Shown here: piece after piece, positions 36,345 to 42,855 of the stretch
Position numbering within the stretch: the first letter of the stretch is position 1
Layout of the letters: each line of letters begins with the position of its first letter
Source of the DNA: a virus
Strand: one strand, 5' to 3'
IMG/VR virus record: IMGVR_UViG_3300005748_000026
Coordinates: 1-64,000 of that record
Length of the DNA stretch: 64,000 nt
Notes under the pieces: model-generated
What the model was told of the DNA's origin: nothing
The model's input: only the letters and a program-made list of their open reading frames with translations
The model's database searches: none
Position numbers and translations under genes: made by a program

Positions 36345-36539
36345 ATGAAAGTGAGAGAAATATTTGAAGAGAAAATTAAGATTGAGAAGATTGAGAAAGG
36401 TATTGGAGGGTTGGTGGAAATAACAGCCAACACACCATACCAGAGCATTAATATATCATGCTCAAAATCCTACTTAAACTTACTTACAAAAGAATTTTTA
36501 GGTAAAAAGGTGAATGATTTGAAAATATACAAAGGGTAA
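36345..36539 (+). CDS. Hypothetical protein adjoining array segment B, 64 aa
   Basis: A Lys/Glu/Ile-rich protein with no recognised family. Its stop codon is part of the R'' box of attC-like site 7 (GGGTAAC), so it occupies the cassette position. The matching opening core is uncertain: a GTTACCC at 35934 is the best candidate. Confidence 0.5.
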   Translation: MKVREIFEEKIKIEKIEKGIGGLVEITANTPYQSINISCSKSYLNLLTKEFLGKKVNDLKIYKG

Positions 36540-36596
36540 CGAAAACATATAAGATACGTTGCCTTTTTCGGCAATGGATTTTATACAGTGTTAGCA
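36534..36596 (+). other. attC-like site 7 (63 nt)
   Basis: R'' GGGTAAC, left arm TATAAGATACGTTGCC, a tight GCC-TTTTTC-GGC loop, right arm ending TTTTATA, core GTTAGCAGTA at 36590. A single long hairpin. Confidence 0.75.
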
Positions 36597-36649
36597 GTAT
36601 GTATTTTTAAACTTTTTGAGCGTAGGATTTAATAACAAAAAAATATAAA

Positions 36650-37057
36650 ATGAAAGTATTTGTAGCAGAAATAAGAGAAAAAGGAAACTACTCGCCAACC
36701 GATTACCATTGGTGTGATGACAATGATTTGCTTATGTTCGGGCAGTTTCAGTTAGGAAATGGAAACCCGTCAGAAGTAGCGATGTGTGGTATTCAAAGCA
36801 GGAAGTTTACAACCCATATTTTGGTAAAGGACTTAAAAATTGATAAAGACTTTTATCGTGAGTTAATTACTGAAAGTGTAGAAAAAGCAATGGGTTGTAC
36901 TATTGACAGAAATGGTGATTATGAAATTGAGATGGGTTTCTCGCATCATTTTAACATCTACGATATTATGAATGAATTACTTGAAAAAGCAAATCATTTT
37001 GAAGATGGTGAAAAAGTGAAATGCTTTGGTAGAACGCTGAGTGCGGTGGCAGTTTAA
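36650..37057 (+). CDS. Cassette-borne hypothetical protein, 135 aa
   Basis: Begins 60 bases after the core. The protein is soluble alpha/beta with H-W-C-D-D-N-D-L and G-F-S-H-H-F-N-I-Y patches rich in His/Asp. A metal site is possible but not shown. No family recognised. Closing box TACTGCTAAC (37064-37073) complements its opening core. Confidence 0.6.
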   Translation: MKVFVAEIREKGNYSPTDYHWCDDNDLLMFGQFQLGNGNPSEVAMCGIQSRKFTTHILVKDLKIDKDFYRELITESVEKAMGCTIDRNGDYEIEMGFSHHFNIYDIMNELLEKANHFEDGEKVKCFGRTLSAVAV

Positions 37058-37063
37058 AAATAT

Positions 37064-37161
37064 TACTGCTAACGATTTGTATATGGTGTGTAGCCGAAGC
37101 ACCAAAATTATTCGGTTAAAAACAAAACATTAATAGGCTATACATTATATACTTTGTTATA
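37064..37161 (+). other. attC-like site 8 (about 98 nt)
   Basis: R'' GCTAAC, left arm GTATATGGTGTGTAGCC, right arm GGCTATACATTATATAC. Three differences are all plus-strand G-T wobbles. Core GTTATATTT at 37156. Confidence 0.8.
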
Positions 37162-37190
37162 TTTTAGTGCGGTTAATTAAAAACAGAATT

Positions 37191-37418
37191 ATGAAAAATA
37201 TAGAGATTAAACCAAGAGAAAATGAGAGCAGAAAAGATTATTTAATTAGAGTAGCTGTTGCTTATTTAAAAGAAGTTGACCATACGGGGCAGTTTCAAAC
37301 AAACTACCCTGACACAATTAAATATGATGATGCAGATTGTGATGGGTGTTGTTTAGCTGATGACTTAGAAAATGAGTTTTCTCATATAGAATTTGATGAC
37401 TTAACAGGCGAGTGGTAG
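37191..37418 (+). CDS. Cassette-borne hypothetical protein with CDGCC motif, 75 aa
   Basis: I use the ATG at 37191, after GTG in the core region. The protein is acidic with D-D-A-D-C-D-G-C-C-L-A-D-D in the second half, possibly metal-binding. Helical N-terminus. No family recognised. The cassette closes with AAATATAAC (37423-37431). Confidence 0.6.
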   Translation: MKNIEIKPRENESRKDYLIRVAVAYLKEVDHTGQFQTNYPDTIKYDDADCDGCCLADDLENEFSHIEFDDLTGEW

Positions 37419-37422
37419 CATT

Positions 37423-37553
37423 AAATATAACGATTTGTATATGGTTAGTATTACCATTGAATTATAAACGAATTAAATAAATAAAGATGAAAAATATATT
37501 AAAAACAGAAGATTTTAAAGAAGAAGGAATATTAACTATATACGGTGTTATGG
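37423..37553 (+). other. attC-like site 9 (about 128 nt), with ORF start in its loop
   Basis: R'' ATAAC, left arm GTATATGGTTAGTATT, right arm AATATTAACTATATAC, core GTTATGGGTA at 37547. The loop contains the ATG of the next ORF. Confidence 0.75.
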
Positions 37554-37708
37554 GTATGTTGCCTGATGCCGAAAAAGTTGATGAATTGGCTGAAAAATGG
37601 TGTGATGAAAATGCGGAATCTTGGAATGCACAAAACTCTGCTTACATAGCTGGTATGACTGATTTAATTGAAGCAATAAAAGAACTTGGCAAACTAAACA
37701 GGTACTAA
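37487..37708 (+). CDS. Cassette ORF reading through the recombination core, 73 aa
   Basis: The frame begins in the attC loop and continues through the core, which encodes G-V-M-G. An alternative start is the ATG inside the core itself (37550), giving 52 residues. The C-terminal part (D-E-L-A-E-K-W-C-D-E-N-A-E-S-W-N) is a charged helix with no recognised family. The closing box TACCCATAAC (37715-37724) fits the core at 37547. Confidence 0.55.
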   Translation: MKNILKTEDFKEEGILTIYGVMGMLPDAEKVDELAEKWCDENAESWNAQNSAYIAGMTDLIEAIKELGKLNRY

Positions 37709-37714
37709 GGCAAT

Positions 37715-37849
37715 TACCCATAACGTATATGGTATGGTGACGTTGCGACCTTATAGCACGAACTTAATTAATAATTACAAAACTTTGAATTATGAATACA
37801 GATAGAAAAAAAACAGAAACCAAGCAATGCACTATACCAAGTGTTAGCG
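37715..37849 (+). other. attC-like site 10 (about 130 nt), with ORF start in its loop
   Basis: R'' CATAAC, left arm GGTATGGTGACGTTG (one bulge), right arm CAATGCACTATACC, core GTTAGCGGTA at 37843. It is closely similar to the site at 49.4 kb. Confidence 0.75.
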
Positions 37850-38088
37850 GTAGTTTTATTTTTGATAAGAACTTAATTGAAAGAGCAATGACTGCTGACA
37901 AGCCTTATTATGCGATAGGTGTTGATACTTATGACAAAAGTAATCTTGCTTATTGCCTTACCCGAAAAATAGATGGTGTGATTGAGGTATTACTATCTAA
38001 AACAATGAGAGACGAAACTGAATTTAAGCAAGATGTTGAAACACTCGCAAAGTGCTTTGAAGCAGATGTATTTACAAGTGGTGACTAA
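37792..38088 (+). CDS. Cassette ORF reading through the core (SVSGS), 98 aa
   Basis: The N-terminal 17 residues are encoded in the attC loop. The core gives P-S-V-S-G-S, the same crossing peptide as the minus-strand gene at 49.2-49.45 kb. The cassette part (from about residue 22) is soluble alpha/beta with no recognised family. A shorter start at Met33 is possible. Closing box TACCGCTAAC at 38091-38100. Confidence 0.55.
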   Translation: MNTDRKKTETKQCTIPSVSGSFIFDKNLIERAMTADKPYYAIGVDTYDKSNLAYCLTRKIDGVIEVLLSKTMRDETEFKQDVETLAKCFEADVFTSGD

Positions 38089-38090
38089 AT

Positions 38091-38187
38091 TACCGCTAAC
38101 GGTTTGGCTAAGAAGCGTAGCCACGTAATCACGCTTCATTAAAAGACAAAAAAGTCGCATATCTATGCTTATTAGCTGTTGTTGTGC
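38091..38187 (+). other. attC-like site 11 (about 95 nt)
   Basis: R'' CGCTAAC, left arm GGCTAAGAAGCGT, right arm ATGCTTATTAGC, core GTTGTGCGCA at 38181. The same core occurs at 29546. Confidence 0.7.
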
Positions 38188-38199
38188 GCAGTACGGATT

Positions 38200-38394
38200 A
38201 TGATGACGATAAAAGATTTAAAGAAAAAAATCGCAAACTACCACGATGATATGCCTATTGTAATAGTTCCCGAAAATGATGACAGAGATGAATCACAGGT
38301 AGTAATGACAAACGAAATGTGGGATAGGTTAAGAACTAAAAAAGCTAACGGAGTATCAAAAAGTGTTGCGATTTTATGCGTGCCGTTCGGGTAG
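38200..38394 (+). CDS. Cassette-borne hypothetical protein, 64 aa
   Basis: The ATG lies 10 bases after the core box. The start is K-D-L-K-K-K-I-A-N-Y-H-D-D-M-P-I-V-I-V, typical of small phage proteins with D-M-P-V-xx motifs, and C-terminal strands S-V-A-I-L-C-V-P. No function known. An upstream TTG in frame belongs to the core. Closing box TGCGCACAAC at 38398-38407. Confidence 0.6.
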   Translation: MMTIKDLKKKIANYHDDMPIVIVPENDDRDESQVVMTNEMWDRLRTKKANGVSKSVAILCVPFG

Positions 38395-38397
38395 TAT

Positions 38398-38460
38398 TGC
38401 GCACAACGGTTTAGCTATGCACCGTAAAGCATAGCGTATGGTGTATAGGTGTTGTTGTGT
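38398..38460 (+). other. attC-like site 12 (about 60 nt)
   Basis: R'' GCACAAC, arm TATGCACCGTA with TATGGTGTATA, core GTTGTGTGTA at 38454. Short form. Confidence 0.7.
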
Positions 38461-38655
38461 GTATGTTAAAATGCGGTAATGGTTGTAAGTTGGTTCGATT
38501 CTAACTACCGCAACGAGAGAGGTTCGAATCCTCAAACCCTTGTAGTCAGCAGGTGTCGAGTACTGCATTAGCCGAAACAGGTAGTTAGGTTGTAAATGGA
38601 GCATGGCTTTGCAAGGTGACGGCTCGGAAAGACGAGCATTTTTATTACACACAAC
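38454..38655 (+). ncRNA. RNA cassette with tRNA-like minihelix and terminator hairpin
   Basis: A full cassette (GTTGTGTGTA to TACACACAAC) without a convincing ORF. It holds a 41-nt element, 38472-38512, with 7-bp acceptor TGCGGTA/TACCGCA stacked on a 5-bp T-stem around TTCGATT. A second T-loop TTCGAAT lies at 38523-38529. A hairpin GCTCG/CGAGC (38622-38637) is followed by five T. Short frames (for example 38479-38574, 31 codons) exist but look incidental. The product is probably a structured RNA of about 160 nt. Confidence 0.5.
38622..38643 (+). terminator. Terminator-like hairpin inside the RNA cassette
   Basis: GCTCG and CGAGC flank GAAAGA and are followed by ATTTTT, a minimal intrinsic terminator just before the cassette end. 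Confidence 0.5.
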
Positions 38656-38838
38656 GGAATCGGCTATGCTTAGTGCGAATATTAACGATAAAATTTAATT
38701 GAAATGGAAGATGTAAAACTAACGAAAGAACAAGAGATACTATTTGAGGTATATGATAAAGGTGTGCAAAATGAAGATTGCGACCTAGATGCTTATATTG
38801 AAAAGATGAAGCAAGCATTAAGTATAGCCAATGTTACC
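38646..38838 (+). other. attC-like site 13 (about 190 nt), with ORF start in its loop
   Basis: R'' TACACACAAC (38646-38655), left arm GGCTATGCTTAGTGC, right arm GCATTAAGTATAGCC, core GTTACCTG at 38833. Arms pair along 15 positions with two G-T wobbles. The 120-nt loop is coding. Confidence 0.75.
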
Positions 38839-38994
38839 TGCCGTTTTTTATTTATTTACGTAGATGGTGACTACAAGCTAATACAATATGTGGAAGCTAA
38901 AAACCAAGAAGAAGCTGAAAGTAAAATGGAAGAGGGTTGGGCTAGGATTGTTGAACTAGAAGAAGACATGCAAGTTGTTTATAATGGTAGGTAA
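38704..38994 (+). CDS. Cassette ORF spanning attC loop and core, 96 aa
   Basis: The first 43 residues (acidic helical, E-D-V-K-L-T-K-E-Q-E) come from the attC loop. S-I-A-N-V-T is encoded by the right arm and core. The remainder (F-L-F-I-Y-V-D-G-D-Y...Q-Y-V-E-A-K-N-Q-E-E-A) is a small beta-alpha domain of the cassette. No family recognised. Its stop codon overlaps the R'' box that joins the attI-like site before the recombinase. Confidence 0.6.
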   Translation: MEDVKLTKEQEILFEVYDKGVQNEDCDLDAYIEKMKQALSIANVTCRFLFIYVDGDYKLIQYVEAKNQEEAESKMEEGWARIVELEEDMQVVYNGR

Positions 38995-39036
38995 CTAACA
39001 TATATATTACACCTACTATAACTAATTGATAATCAA
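38992..39036 (+). other. attI-like site 1 (45 bp, inverted copy at 42810-42854)
   Basis: A 45-bp sequence starting TAACTAACATATATATTACA directly follows the last cassette and ends 11 bases before the recombinase ATG. It recurs perfectly in inverse orientation at 42810-42854 and partially at 49166-49204. Read from the recombinase it presents the core ATATATGTTA-GTTA and an upstream TTAGTTA direct repeat. Confidence 0.7.
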
Positions 39037-39047
39037 AAAGAAACGGC

Positions 39048-39872
39048 ATGGATATTCCCAACTTAACCGAAAGACTTAGGAGAGAATTAGAGTTTGCTAA
39101 CTATAGTAATTCTACAATTAATCAATATGAGTCATGTTTAAAACAATTCATCAATTACTTTAACTCCAAGTATAATGAGCCTAAGAAGATACCTACATCA
39201 GCTATCAAAGAATATGTAACAAGTCTACACGGAATAGCTAAAAAGAAACAGGCTATAGGATGTTTGAAGCTATTCTATAAACACGTTTGTAAACAACCGA
39301 AAAAACTATCTGGTGTGGCGTATCCGAAAGGAGAGTCAAAGAAAGCAATCATCCTAAGTGATAGTGAACTTCGAGCATTGTTTGGAGCTTGCACTAACCT
39401 TAAACATAGAACTATTATGGAGGTCATGTATGGTACTGGTGTACGTGTATCAGAACTTCTCAACATCAAACTATCAGATATTGACAGAGCTAATGGAGTT
39501 ATTCACATACATGATGGTAAAGGGTGTAAGCAAAGGCACGTAACATTGTCTTCTAAACTTCTTAGTAGTATTACTAGGTATTGGAGAGCGTATAGGAGTG
39601 AGGTTTATTTATTTGAAGGTGTGGCGTGTAGAAAATACTCAGCATCAAGCATTAACCAATTCTTAAAGAAGTACGCTGCCAAAGCAGGTGTTAAGAAGCG
39701 TATCTACGCTCATTTACTACGCCACAACTACACAACTTCTTCTTTAAAAAATGGTGAGAACTTATACATTACCCAAAAATGCTTAGGGCATAAAAGTCCA
39801 TCTACAACTTCTAACTACTATTACCATATAAGCCCTGAGATAGTCTCTGGTGCTTTTCAACCAACAATCTAA
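39048..39872 (+). CDS. Tyrosine recombinase (integrase), 274 aa
   Basis: The N-terminal SAM-like core-binding domain occupies about residues 1-85. The catalytic set is complete: R in T-G-V-R-V-S-E-L-L (about 130), K in G-K-G-C-K-Q-R, H-L-L-R-H (about 225-229), L-G-H-K-S (about 250) and the nucleophile Y in S-N-Y-Y-Y-H (about 263). It is short and Xer-like. I do not see the extra insert typical of integron integrases. It starts 11 bases after an attI-like site and is the obvious candidate for moving the cassettes. Confidence 0.85.
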   Translation: MDIPNLTERLRRELEFANYSNSTINQYESCLKQFINYFNSKYNEPKKIPTSAIKEYVTSLHGIAKKKQAIGCLKLFYKHVCKQPKKLSGVAYPKGESKKAIILSDSELRALFGACTNLKHRTIMEVMYGTGVRVSELLNIKLSDIDRANGVIHIHDGKGCKQRHVTLSSKLLSSITRYWRAYRSEVYLFEGVACRKYSASSINQFLKKYAAKAGVKKRIYAHLLRHNYTTSSLKNGENLYITQKCLGHKSPSTTSNYYYHISPEIVSGAFQPTI

Positions 39873-39877
39873 AAATT

Positions 39878-39979
39878 ATGGCATCAATTATAGGAACAAC
39901 ATTCGCTTTAATGGCTTTTTGCTTTATCTTAATAACTATTGGTGTGGTGTGTTTCACACTATTAGACCGAGATGAATAG
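39878..39979 (+). CDS. Single-span small membrane protein, 33 aa
   Basis: Five bases after the recombinase stop. Residues about 8-28 are hydrophobic and the end is L-L-D-R-D-E. A GGTGTGGTGTG word encodes part of the span (G-V-V-C). No family recognised. Confidence 0.5.
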   Translation: MASIIGTTFALMAFCFILITIGVVCFTLLDRDE

Positions 39980-39987
39980 TATATTTG
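39980..39987 (+). promoter_or_regulatory. -7 promoter box (TATATTTG)
   Basis: TATATTTG on the plus strand, 14 bases before the ATG at 40002. -33 region weak. Confidence 0.45.
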
Positions 39988-40001
39988 TAAAAACAATTAT
40001 C

Positions 40002-40214
40002 ATGGAAAGAAAAGATTACACAGGAGGAAAGAACTTCTTCCAATGGGTTTTAGCCCAAAAGAAATTAGCAGCAGGTGGAGTAATTATACTTCCTTTACTA
40101 GCATTAGTAATGGGATTCCCACTAGAAGCTCTTATCCTAAGTTCAATGACCATCATAACATTTGTTATGCTAGTGTCTCAGTATCGAAAACTTAAAAGAG
40201 GATTTAGAGAATGA
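40002..40214 (+). CDS. Membrane protein, 70 aa
   Basis: Two hydrophobic segments (about residues 24-40 and 44-60) with a charged N-terminus and a basic C-terminus (Y-R-K-L-K-R-G). An ATG at 39972 would add ten residues but precedes the -7 box. The stop overlaps the next start by four bases. Holin-like in outline, yet far from the lysis block. Function unknown. Confidence 0.5.
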   Translation: MERKDYTGGKNFFQWVLAQKKLAAGGVIILPLLALVMGFPLEALILSSMTIITFVMLVSQYRKLKRGFRE

Positions 40215-40720
40215 GATATACTATTAGAAAGGGGAGGAACTATTCTTCCCCTATTTTAGCTAAGATTAGAGGTTTTTTTGGTGTGGCATCTTGGAATGTA
40301 TCATTCAAAATACCTACTAACTTCAATGTAGCTCAAGAAGATGCTATAAGTAAATTATGGGGAGTTTCCTTAAATGGATACCACCACAAAAACTCTTATA
40401 GAATAGGCATAAGACCTTATTCATCTAACTTAGCTCAACTATACCACTATTCATATCAAAATGGAGAAAGAATATACAAGCCATTTGGAGTTGTTCTTCT
40501 TGGTAAAAAGTATAAGATGAATGTATCCATTAAAAATGGTATGGTAACTATTAAAACTATCGAAGGTAACATTGACCCGATACCAGAGGGAGGTTCTAAA
40601 TTCCCAATCAAAGTGGATAGGATTAAATATGGATATTACCTATATCCTTATCATGGTGGTGAGGACAAAGCAAAAGAAACTATGAAATTTGATTTGAAAA
40701 TATGCTCTATCAGAAAGTAA
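40211..40720 (+). CDS. Hypothetical protein, 169 aa
   Basis: Basic and aromatic-rich beta-type protein (R-Y-T-I-R-K-G-R-N-Y start). The FGVASW segment is encoded by the recurrent GGTGTGGCATCTTG motif. Coupled to the preceding gene by ATGA and overlapping the next by 19 bases. No family recognised. Confidence 0.55.
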   Translation: MRYTIRKGRNYSSPILAKIRGFFGVASWNVSFKIPTNFNVAQEDAISKLWGVSLNGYHHKNSYRIGIRPYSSNLAQLYHYSYQNGERIYKPFGVVLLGKKYKMNVSIKNGMVTIKTIEGNIDPIPEGGSKFPIKVDRIKYGYYLYPYHGGEDKAKETMKFDLKICSIRK

Positions 40721-41082
40721 AGAAAATAATAGAGTCTTCAAAAGAGGACAATATAAAAGACCACAAAGAAAAGAATCTAGTAAACAAATATGTTTTTGTC
40801 TCTTACTTTGATACGGTAATTTTTGATTTTGTTACTGTTACAATATCTAAAGGGAATACTTATAAAACTGAGGTGGAAATATATTGTCCTAAAACTAATT
40901 TTAAAACAAGAGGTGTGGCAGACTGCATGATTATGAGGCAATCTGTTCACACCGCTTTTGAATATGCAGGAGTCAAGTTCCTTAGACCTGTATTAGCAAG
41001 TCAAAAAGGAATTGAAGATGCTGTAGCTGCTATTGCTAAAAAACTAAAGCACACAAAACTCCACACCGTAAAGTTACTCTAG
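40702..41082 (+). CDS. Hypothetical protein, 126 aa
   Basis: Charged helical N-terminus, then a beta-rich centre (V-F-V-S-Y-F-D-T-V-I-F-D-F-V-T-V-T) and a basic C-terminus. Last plus-strand gene of the accessory arm, it ends nine bases inside the convergent 110-aa gene. No terminator is visible at the junction. No family recognised. Confidence 0.55.
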   Translation: MLYQKVKKIIESSKEDNIKDHKEKNLVNKYVFVSYFDTVIFDFVTVTISKGNTYKTEVEIYCPKTNFKTRGVADCMIMRQSVHTAFEYAGVKFLRPVLASQKGIEDAVAAIAKKLKHTKLHTVKLL

Positions 41083-41406
41083 TATATACTTATCAAATAT
41101 ATGCTTATAGTCTTTATCTAAGGCAAAAGGTATTTCCACTCCTTTTCTTTTTAATTCTTCATGGGTGTGGAGTATTGTTAAAGCAAATCTAGCTAACTCT
41201 TCATCAGCTACCTTAAAACAATTAACCAACCTTTTCATCTCTTGTAACTTATACTCTCTCTTATTAAAGTCTGATTGGCTTAACAACCTTTGATTCAACT
41301 TACCCTGTATAGTCTCCCAAGACTTCTGAATCTTATACTCAAACTTTAGTATCTCTTGACTTAAAGATGTTGTGTCAATATTTCGTTGACTTTCCGTTAC
41401 TCCCAT
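41074..41406 (-). CDS. Helical hypothetical protein, 110 aa
   Basis: Strongly helical, charged (K-I-Q-K-S-W-E-T-I-Q-G-K-L-N-Q-R). Last gene of the right minus-strand arm, convergent with the plus-strand arm. Overlaps the upstream 84-aa gene by 32 bases. No family recognised. Confidence 0.5.
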   Translation of the reverse strand: MGVTESQRNIDTTSLSQEILKFEYKIQKSWETIQGKLNQRLLSQSDFNKREYKLQEMKRLVNCFKVADEELARFALTILHTHEELKRKGVEIPFALDKDYKHIFDKYILE

Positions 41407-41629
41407 TTCTTGCTCTGTTTTTAGATTTGTTCTCTAATACATATCCACCAGACTTAGTATGACTTACATCATCACCACCTTTGCCCATAACACCCCTCTT
41501 CCTACGCTCCTTATTTAGTTGCGCTCTATATTTACGTCTCTTAGCTGTGCTATGGTACTTCTTATCGTAGGCAGCTTTCTTTTTCCTAGCCTCTGGATTC
41601 TCTTTATAATATTTCGCTGATTTCTTCAT
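41375..41629 (-). CDS. Basic phage protein with DVSHT-SKNRARNG motif, 84 aa
   Basis: The N-terminus (K-Y-Y-K-E-N-P-E-A-R-K-K-K-A-A-Y-D-K-K-Y) and the end (D-V-S-H-T-K-S-G...S-K-N-R-A-R-N-G) are, to my memory, widespread in aquatic phages without assigned function. Its extreme basicity suggests nucleic-acid binding and its D-V-S-H-T/N-R pattern is vaguely HNH-like. A -7 box lies directly upstream. Confidence 0.6.
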   Translation of the reverse strand: MKKSAKYYKENPEARKKKAAYDKKYHSTAKRRKYRAQLNKERRKRGVMGKGGDDVSHTKSGGYVLENKSKNRARNGSNGKSTKY

Positions 41630-41633
41630 CTAA

Positions 41634-41641
41634 CAAAGATA
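41634..41641 (-). promoter_or_regulatory. -7 promoter box (TATCTTTG)
   Basis: Minus-strand TATCTTTG five bases before the start of the 84-aa gene, so transcription could begin almost at the start codon. It may serve the 110-aa gene as well. Confidence 0.45.
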
Positions 41642-42748
41642 CTACTTAACAGCAAAATACTCTCTAGCTCTATGCTCATCCTTCCTTTTAAATACTACCT
41701 CTCCTTCTTCTCCATACTCTTCCCAATTCATTCTTTGATTATCCTTTAAGGCTTGGAGTAGCTTGTTTTTTAGCTCAGACTTCTTGTTGCGCATCTGAGT
41801 TTCTAAATCTTTCACCTCAATATACTCGTTCCTAATTTTCAATGTATCTAAGTCTCCTTGAATAACAGACTCTTCTTCAATATTCTTCCACTTATCTTTT
41901 AAGAACTTCTCTTCATTCTCACCGCCTTGTGCTATTGGCTCGTTAGAGTAAATTCTACTCATAATCTCAGCTCTAATATCAGCGTCTTCATTCTCATCAT
42001 ACAAGCTATAAAGCTCTCTGCATAATTGTACGTTATCCCAAAATTCTTTCGCTTTTAATAACACCTCAGCTACATCATCCTCTGTAATAGTTACAGATTG
42101 AACCTTAAACTCTCTCTCTACTAAGTATGCTATTTCTCCATAGTCTACCTCCATTACTATACATTGCTCCTTTATCTGGTCAAAGTAGTTTGGCGGAAGT
42201 CCTGCTTCGTACATATCTGATACTATCTTTTTGATAGCCTTACACTCTACAGGGAATGGGTGTGGTATGTTGCTTCCTGTAAATGGGCTTTCTTGATTAC
42301 CATGAGCCATGTAGTCAATAGACGCGGATAAGTAAGGGAATTTAGTGTTTACCGCAAAGCAATTAATGTTACGTAACTTTCTTACTTCAACACTATTTAC
42401 AATGTTATCTATCCAAGACTCCACACCATCATAATGCTCCCAATACTTTCCAATTATAGGCTCTGCAAATCTTCCGTATATAGTATCTGCATTATTGAAT
42501 TGAGGTGGTATCTCTTTAAACACTTTCTCATGCCATACTTTTAGAGTAGAACCATACTTATTATTCCCAAGTACTGTACCTATCTCAGAACTTCCAATTA
42601 CTTCTGTTCTAAAGTCAAGCCAATCATAATTAATGTTATTTGTACCTTCTATAAATTGAGGGATGTAAAATCCCCATACTGTACCTTTAATTCTCTTTGC
42701 ATATCCTGAGAATCTTTCTAAGTGTGATAATTCTTCTGGTAGTTTCAT
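41642..42748 (-). CDS. YqaJ-type viral recombinase / exonuclease, 368 aa
   Basis: The motif series I-G-S-S-E-I-G-T-V-L-G-N-N-K-Y-G, V-W-H-E-K, Y-G-R-F-A-E-P-I-I-G-K-Y-W, F-P-V-E-C-K-A and Q-C-I-V-M-E-V belongs to the YqaJ / lambda exonuclease-like PD-(D/E)XK family. It would resect double-stranded ends for annealing with the ERF protein at 46.2 kb. I use Met at 42748. It sits in the segment bounded by the inverted attI-like sites. Confidence 0.75.
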   Translation of the reverse strand: MKLPEELSHLERFSGYAKRIKGTVWGFYIPQFIEGTNNINYDWLDFRTEVIGSSEIGTVLGNNKYGSTLKVWHEKVFKEIPPQFNNADTIYGRFAEPIIGKYWEHYDGVESWIDNIVNSVEVRKLRNINCFAVNTKFPYLSASIDYMAHGNQESPFTGSNIPHPFPVECKAIKKIVSDMYEAGLPPNYFDQIKEQCIVMEVDYGEIAYLVEREFKVQSVTITEDDVAEVLLKAKEFWDNVQLCRELYSLYDENEDADIRAEIMSRIYSNEPIAQGGENEEKFLKDKWKNIEEESVIQGDLDTLKIRNEYIEVKDLETQMRNKKSELKNKLLQALKDNQRMNWEEYGEEGEVVFKRKDEHRAREYFAVK

Positions 42749-42809
42749 AATATTTAGGTATTTACCCCAAGTTATTTGTGACACTTGGGAGTTTTAATGT
42801 TCTTTCGTA

Positions 42810-42854
42810 TTGATTATCAATTAGTTATAGTAGGTGTAATATATATGTTAGTTA
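42810..42854 (-). other. attI-like site 2 (inverted copy)
   Basis: Perfect 45-bp inverted copy of 38992-39036. On the minus strand the last cassette's R'' GTAGATAAC runs into TAACATATATATTACA, as at site 1. Confidence 0.7.
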
Positions 42855-42855
42855 T

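Larger units (their letters stand above)
36534..39037 (+). mobile_element. Cassette array segment B (seven cassettes), ending at attI-like site 1
   Basis: Cassettes by core/complement pairs run 36590-37073, 37156-37431, 37547-37724, 37843-38100, 38181-38407, 38454-38655 and 38833-38995. All read on the plus strand toward the recombinase. The last R'' runs straight into the shared site at 38992-39036. Confidence 0.75.

Noticed and set aside
35934-36540. A further cassette running from GTTACCC (35934) to GGGTAAC (36534)
   Set aside because: Only seven matching bases, no L' arm before the core, and two ordinary genes with standard leaders inside; kept as uncertain.
38559-38585. AGCCGAAAC segment that looks like part of a third hammerhead
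   Set aside because: The CUGANGA core and stem I/III pairing are missing; TACTGC-ATT follows instead.
38374-38652. 92-codon minus-strand frame over the RNA cassette
   Set aside because: It spans attC-like site 12 and the tRNA-like stems; better explained by structured DNA/RNA.
39048-39872. Ordinary temperate-phage integrase with attP
   Set aside because: No host attachment site or repressor arrangement next to it, while its flank is the shared array-end site; lysogeny cannot be excluded but is not the simplest reading.
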